A stretch of 64,000 bases of DNA from the NCBI GenBank assembly GCA_027391075.1, contig DAHYHI010000042.1, positions 1 to 64,000 of the forward strand, given 5' to 3'. How positions within the stretch are numbered: the first letter of the stretch is position 1; each line of letters starts with the position of its first letter. This stretch comes from JAJZAM01 sp027391075. Lineage in GTDB: Bacteria; Actinomycetota; Acidimicrobiia; Acidimicrobiales; Palsa-688. The notes under the pieces are model-generated. The model was not told the DNA's origin and did not search any database. It saw only the letters and a list, made by a program, of their open reading frames with translations. Shown in pieces: positions 61,665-64,000 of this stretch. Position numbers and translations under genes: made by a program.

Positions 61665-63002
61665 TCAGGGAATAGTGGTGGTTGTCGCCGACACCGGCTG
61701 GGTTATCGGGCCGGTGTAGTAGATCGACACGTTGCACGCCGACTGGCCTGCAGCGCAGTCCACTTGCAGCTGGAGTTGCTGTTCGTGGGTGAACACTATA
61801 GGGGTAGGGAAGCGGTACTCGGTGTCGGTGAGCGTACCCAGGTTTTCTACCAGGAGACTCTGGGCGGGCTTGTTCGGGATGAGCCTCTGCACCAGCGCCA
61901 CGCCGGAGGACCCCGACACGTTCTGCACCACGATGTCGCTGATGTCCAGTGTCGTTCCCGCGGCCACCGGAGGCGTAGCTGAACTGGAAGTCGAGCCGGC
62001 GGCTGCAACCACCTCCAGTTGCCCGTCGGTCGGCGACGTCACAGGCGGAGGTATGGTCGTGGTAGTGGGCGCCGGCACTGTAGTCGTCGTCGTGGAGGTC
62101 GTGGTCGAAGTCGAAGTCGTCGTAACGCCAGCCTTGGCGAGGGCGGCCGCAGCGGCCTGCTGGGCGGAAGCGGCTGCTGAGTTAGCGGAGGCGACCTTTC
62201 CGGCCAGGCTTTGGGTCTGGGCTGCCTGCGCCGCCAGCGCAGCCTTGTTGGCGTTCACTGCGGTGCTGTGCACCGCAGGTTTGATCACCAAGAACCACAA
62301 GAGCAGGAGCCCTACCGCAAGCCCAAGCAGGGCGAAAAGCCAACGGGGCAGGAGGGGCTTGTGCTTTAAGGCGCCGTCCAAGACGAGTGGCGGCTCGCCC
62401 TCTGGGGCTACCTGCACCTGGTAGGGCTTCTGCTGGGCGACGCCTCTCCACATCCGCTGTCGGGGGTGCACCCGGATACGGACGAAATGTGCCGCACCCG
62501 GGACCGTTACCACCTTGGACGGCCTTATCTTGAATTTGAGCGCCTCGGCGGCGTCGATCGCGCTTACCGCCACGGGGACGGGAACGTTCCCGCGGCTGTC
62601 GATGGCCAGTCGCTGCCTACCGACCCTCCTGCCTGTCGGAACCCGTGGTAGCAGCTCCGCTCCGAGGTCGCTGAAGGACCCGACTAACAGCGATCCCTCC
62701 TCGGTGACCGACGACTCCGGGTCGTTCGAGGGGATCACCTTCACGCCGAAGGGCACCGGGCCGGACGGCGTGGTGTGCGCTCGTGGCGGCGCGAACGTCA
62801 ATGTCAGTGTCTCGCTCGCCCCTGGGAACAGCGAAACGACCGGCGGGTCGCTGCGAGCCCACTCGACGACGTCTCCGACGAATAGGATCGAGTACTGCTC
62901 GACGATGCTGCCGGTGTTGGCGATGCTCAGCTCGCAGGAAGCTTCGCTGCCCGGCGAGACGACCAGACCATCAGCTCCCGAAAGTGACGCTACTACTGTC
63001 AT
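61665..63002 (-). CDS. Ig-like single-pass membrane protein of the eCIS locus (paralogue B)
   Basis: 445 residues with the same architecture as the protein at 34525-35787: N-terminal Ig/MSP-like domains without a signal peptide (about 1-205, VVSLFPGASETLTLTFAPPR, LLPRVPTGRRVGRQRLAID), membrane helix (about 221-242), a helical Ala-rich then Thr-rich linker, and a C-terminal beta domain (about 330-440) with two Cys (VDCAAGQSACNVSIYYTG). It lies between a repeat-protein gene and the large regulator. A cytoplasmic N-terminus is expected. Confidence 0.7.
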   Translation of the reverse strand: MTVVASLSGADGLVVSPGSEASCELSIANTGSIVEQYSILFVGDVVEWARSDPPVVSLFPGASETLTLTFAPPRAHTTPSGPVPFGVKVIPSNDPESSVTEEGSLLVGSFSDLGAELLPRVPTGRRVGRQRLAIDSRGNVPVPVAVSAIDAAEALKFKIRPSKVVTVPGAAHFVRIRVHPRQRMWRGVAQQKPYQVQVAPEGEPPLVLDGALKHKPLLPRWLFALLGLAVGLLLLWFLVIKPAVHSTAVNANKAALAAQAAQTQSLAGKVASANSAAASAQQAAAAALAKAGVTTTSTSTTTSTTTTTVPAPTTTTIPPPVTSPTDGQLEVVAAAGSTSSSATPPVAAGTTLDISDIVVQNVSGSSGVALVQRLIPNKPAQSLLVENLGTLTDTEYRFPTPIVFTHEQQLQLQVDCAAGQSACNVSIYYTGPITQPVSATTTTIP

Positions 63003-63019
63003 GGTGCGCGGCCGGCCGG

Positions 63020-64000
63020 CTAGGCGACCGACACCTTGTCGGCCGGGTCGGTGTAGAGGTAGTCGAGAGAACCGGGAAGCTCGATGATGTTGTCGACAAC
63101 GTTGTTCTGAGCGAAGAAGTAGTTCTGCCCGGATCCACCGTACATGGTGTCTCCCCCACCTGCGGTGGTACCTGACTGCTGGCAGTTACTAGCCACGCAG
63201 AACGTGGCCGGACCGGAACCTCTGTCTATCAGGGTGTCTCCGCCGCTTGGGGCGCTTTGGATGAAGGCGCCGCCGTTCAAAGCGGCGACGGTCGCCCCGC
63301 TGGAGCCGGCTATCAGTATGTCCGTCGGACCTGCCGACCCTTGGACCGAAGCGAGGTTGCTTCCGACGATGTTCAAGATCCCCGACAGCTGTTGGAAGCC
63401 GCCGAAGCCGCCCTCGGCGAAGCCCGCCTGGAGGTTGACGGTCACTTGCCCGGTCGACTGCGAGAAGTCGACGGTGGACATCCCTCCGCCGGAGATCACG
63501 TTCGAGCCAGCAGCCTCGAAGAGGAAGACCGACTGGCTCCCGGTGCCGGCCTGGAGGGTGTTGTTCGATCCTTCTACGACGAACAGGTCGTTTCCTCCGC
63601 CGCCTTGGATCGTGTTGGAGCTCGACGTCACGAACAGGTCGGCGGAAGACGTCCCGTCGACAGCTGTCACACCCGCCCCGGAGAGGTTGACGGTAGCACC
63701 CCAACCCCCGGTCGCTTGTAGGCCGGCGAGGGTCGTACCGGCGAAGGGCTCACCGGAAGGGACGGAGAAGATATTCGACGACAGGTTCACATCTACCCCC
63801 GAGGGGGCGCCTTGGTAGTCGAGGGTGTTGCCGCTAGTAGGAGACGTCAGCGTGTCGGTGCCCGAGCCTGGCACGAAAGTGACCGGGCTCGAACCTCCGC
63901 TGAGAGTGTCGGTTCCGGTGCCACCTACGAGGGTGTCGGCACCACCGCCGCCTGTGACCGTCTCGTTCCCAGCGCCCGCGGCTAACCAGTCGGCTCCGGG
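63020..64000 (-). CDS. RTX-like repeat protein (5' end outside window)
   Basis: At least 326 residues; the frame stays open to the window edge. The visible N-terminal part has RTX-type nonapeptides (GGGGADTLVGGTGTDTLSGG), followed by Gly/Ser/Asn-rich beta-roll-like repeats (GGGGNDLFVVEGSNNTLQAG, GGGDTMYGGSGQNYFF). It ends at YTDPADKVSVA. RTX folds bind calcium and are exported; the missing N-terminus may hold the signal or effector domain. Seventeen bases separate it from the Ig-like membrane protein. Confidence 0.7.
   Translation of the reverse strand, partial: PGADWLAAGAGNETVTGGGGADTLVGGTGTDTLSGGSSPVTFVPGSGTDTLTSPTSGNTLDYQGAPSGVDVNLSSNIFSVPSGEPFAGTTLAGLQATGGWGATVNLSGAGVTAVDGTSSADLFVTSSSNTIQGGGGNDLFVVEGSNNTLQAGTGSQSVFLFEAAGSNVISGGGMSTVDFSQSTGQVTVNLQAGFAEGGFGGFQQLSGILNIVGSNLASVQGSAGPTDILIAGSSGATVAALNGGAFIQSAPSGGDTLIDRGSGPATFCVASNCQQSGTTAGGGDTMYGGSGQNYFFAQNNVVDNIIELPGSLDYLYTDPADKVSVA

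Larger units (their letters stand above)
32615..64000 (-). other. eCIS (contractile injection system) locus, continuing beyond the window
   Basis: Sheath, two tube-like proteins, LysM hub, VgrG-type spike, gp25, gpJ and gpI baseplate proteins, AAA+ ATPase, DUF4255, DUF4157, DUF6760 and a PAAR-like tip lie together without capsid, terminase, lysis or integrase genes. This is an eCIS, not a prophage. The gene set resembles the actinobacterial/Streptomyces type. All genes are minus-strand except the DUF4280 tip. No mobility gene or att repeat was found at the left border next to icd. Confidence 0.9.

Noticed and set aside
32615..64000. Prophage
   Set aside because: No capsid, portal, terminase, holin, lysin or integrase; the ATPase, DUF4255 and DUF4157 genes mark an eCIS.

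Overview
High-GC (about 70%) chromosomal DNA of an actinobacterium. Two WhiB-family genes, a class E sortase, a ppk1-NUDIX pair arranged as in mycobacteria, an SCP2-like protein, a DUF2342-type protein, frequent GTG/TTG starts and many GTGA/ATGA gene overlaps all fit. The flavour is acidimicrobial rather than streptomycete, but I cannot fix the genus from sequence alone. No tRNA, rRNA, CRISPR array, transposase or integrase was seen.

The left half (1-32.4 kb) is ordinary housekeeping and accessory DNA in short operons: a Lon-like PDZ protease; a small membrane protein coupled to a HEAT-repeat protein; moaE / small membrane protein / mreB; an HtrA-like protein that has lost two of three catalytic residues; an SDR; a DUF2342 protein; an MFS transporter; a histidine phosphatase, sortase and NUDIX-ppk1 block; leuA behind a complete leucine attenuator; two AIM24-like proteins; two WhiB proteins; TatA; glutamate formiminotransferase; a TrkA pair; a VWA / MoxR-type ATPase pair; a GH2 glycosidase; an SCP2 protein; malate and isocitrate dehydrogenases.

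The right half (32.6-64 kb, running off the window) is an extracellular-type contractile injection system (eCIS, phage-tail-like) locus, almost all on the minus strand. In order of transcription: Pvc16-like DUF4255 protein, AAA+ ATPase, small DUF4157 protein, sheath, tube, T4-baseplate-like protein, DUF6760 protein (54 aa), large DUF4157 protein, second tube-like protein, LysM baseplate protein, VgrG-like spike, gp25 wedge, gpJ-like and gpI-like baseplate proteins. Non-canonical genes follow: a Lys/Ala-rich repeat protein, a double cysteine-cluster protein, an FG-GAP propeller, a zinc-ribbon/discoidin membrane protein, an Ig-like membrane protein and an exported propeller-PKD protein. Upstream lie a pseudo-receiver LuxR regulator, a divergent PAAR-like DUF4280 tip gene, and an operon with an RTX-type repeat protein (partial), a second Ig-like membrane protein and a 1012-aa ATPase-BTAD regulator.

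Working model (inference): the core genes build a contractile particle with spike and tip. The membrane proteins, whose N-terminal domains are predicted cytoplasmic, could dock it to the envelope, and the two regulators control it. The best new leads are the membrane set, the Lys/Ala-rich protein (cargo or tape measure), the cysteine-cluster protein, the duplicated tube N-terminus, and short inverted repeats beside the sheath, tip and T4-baseplate-like genes.
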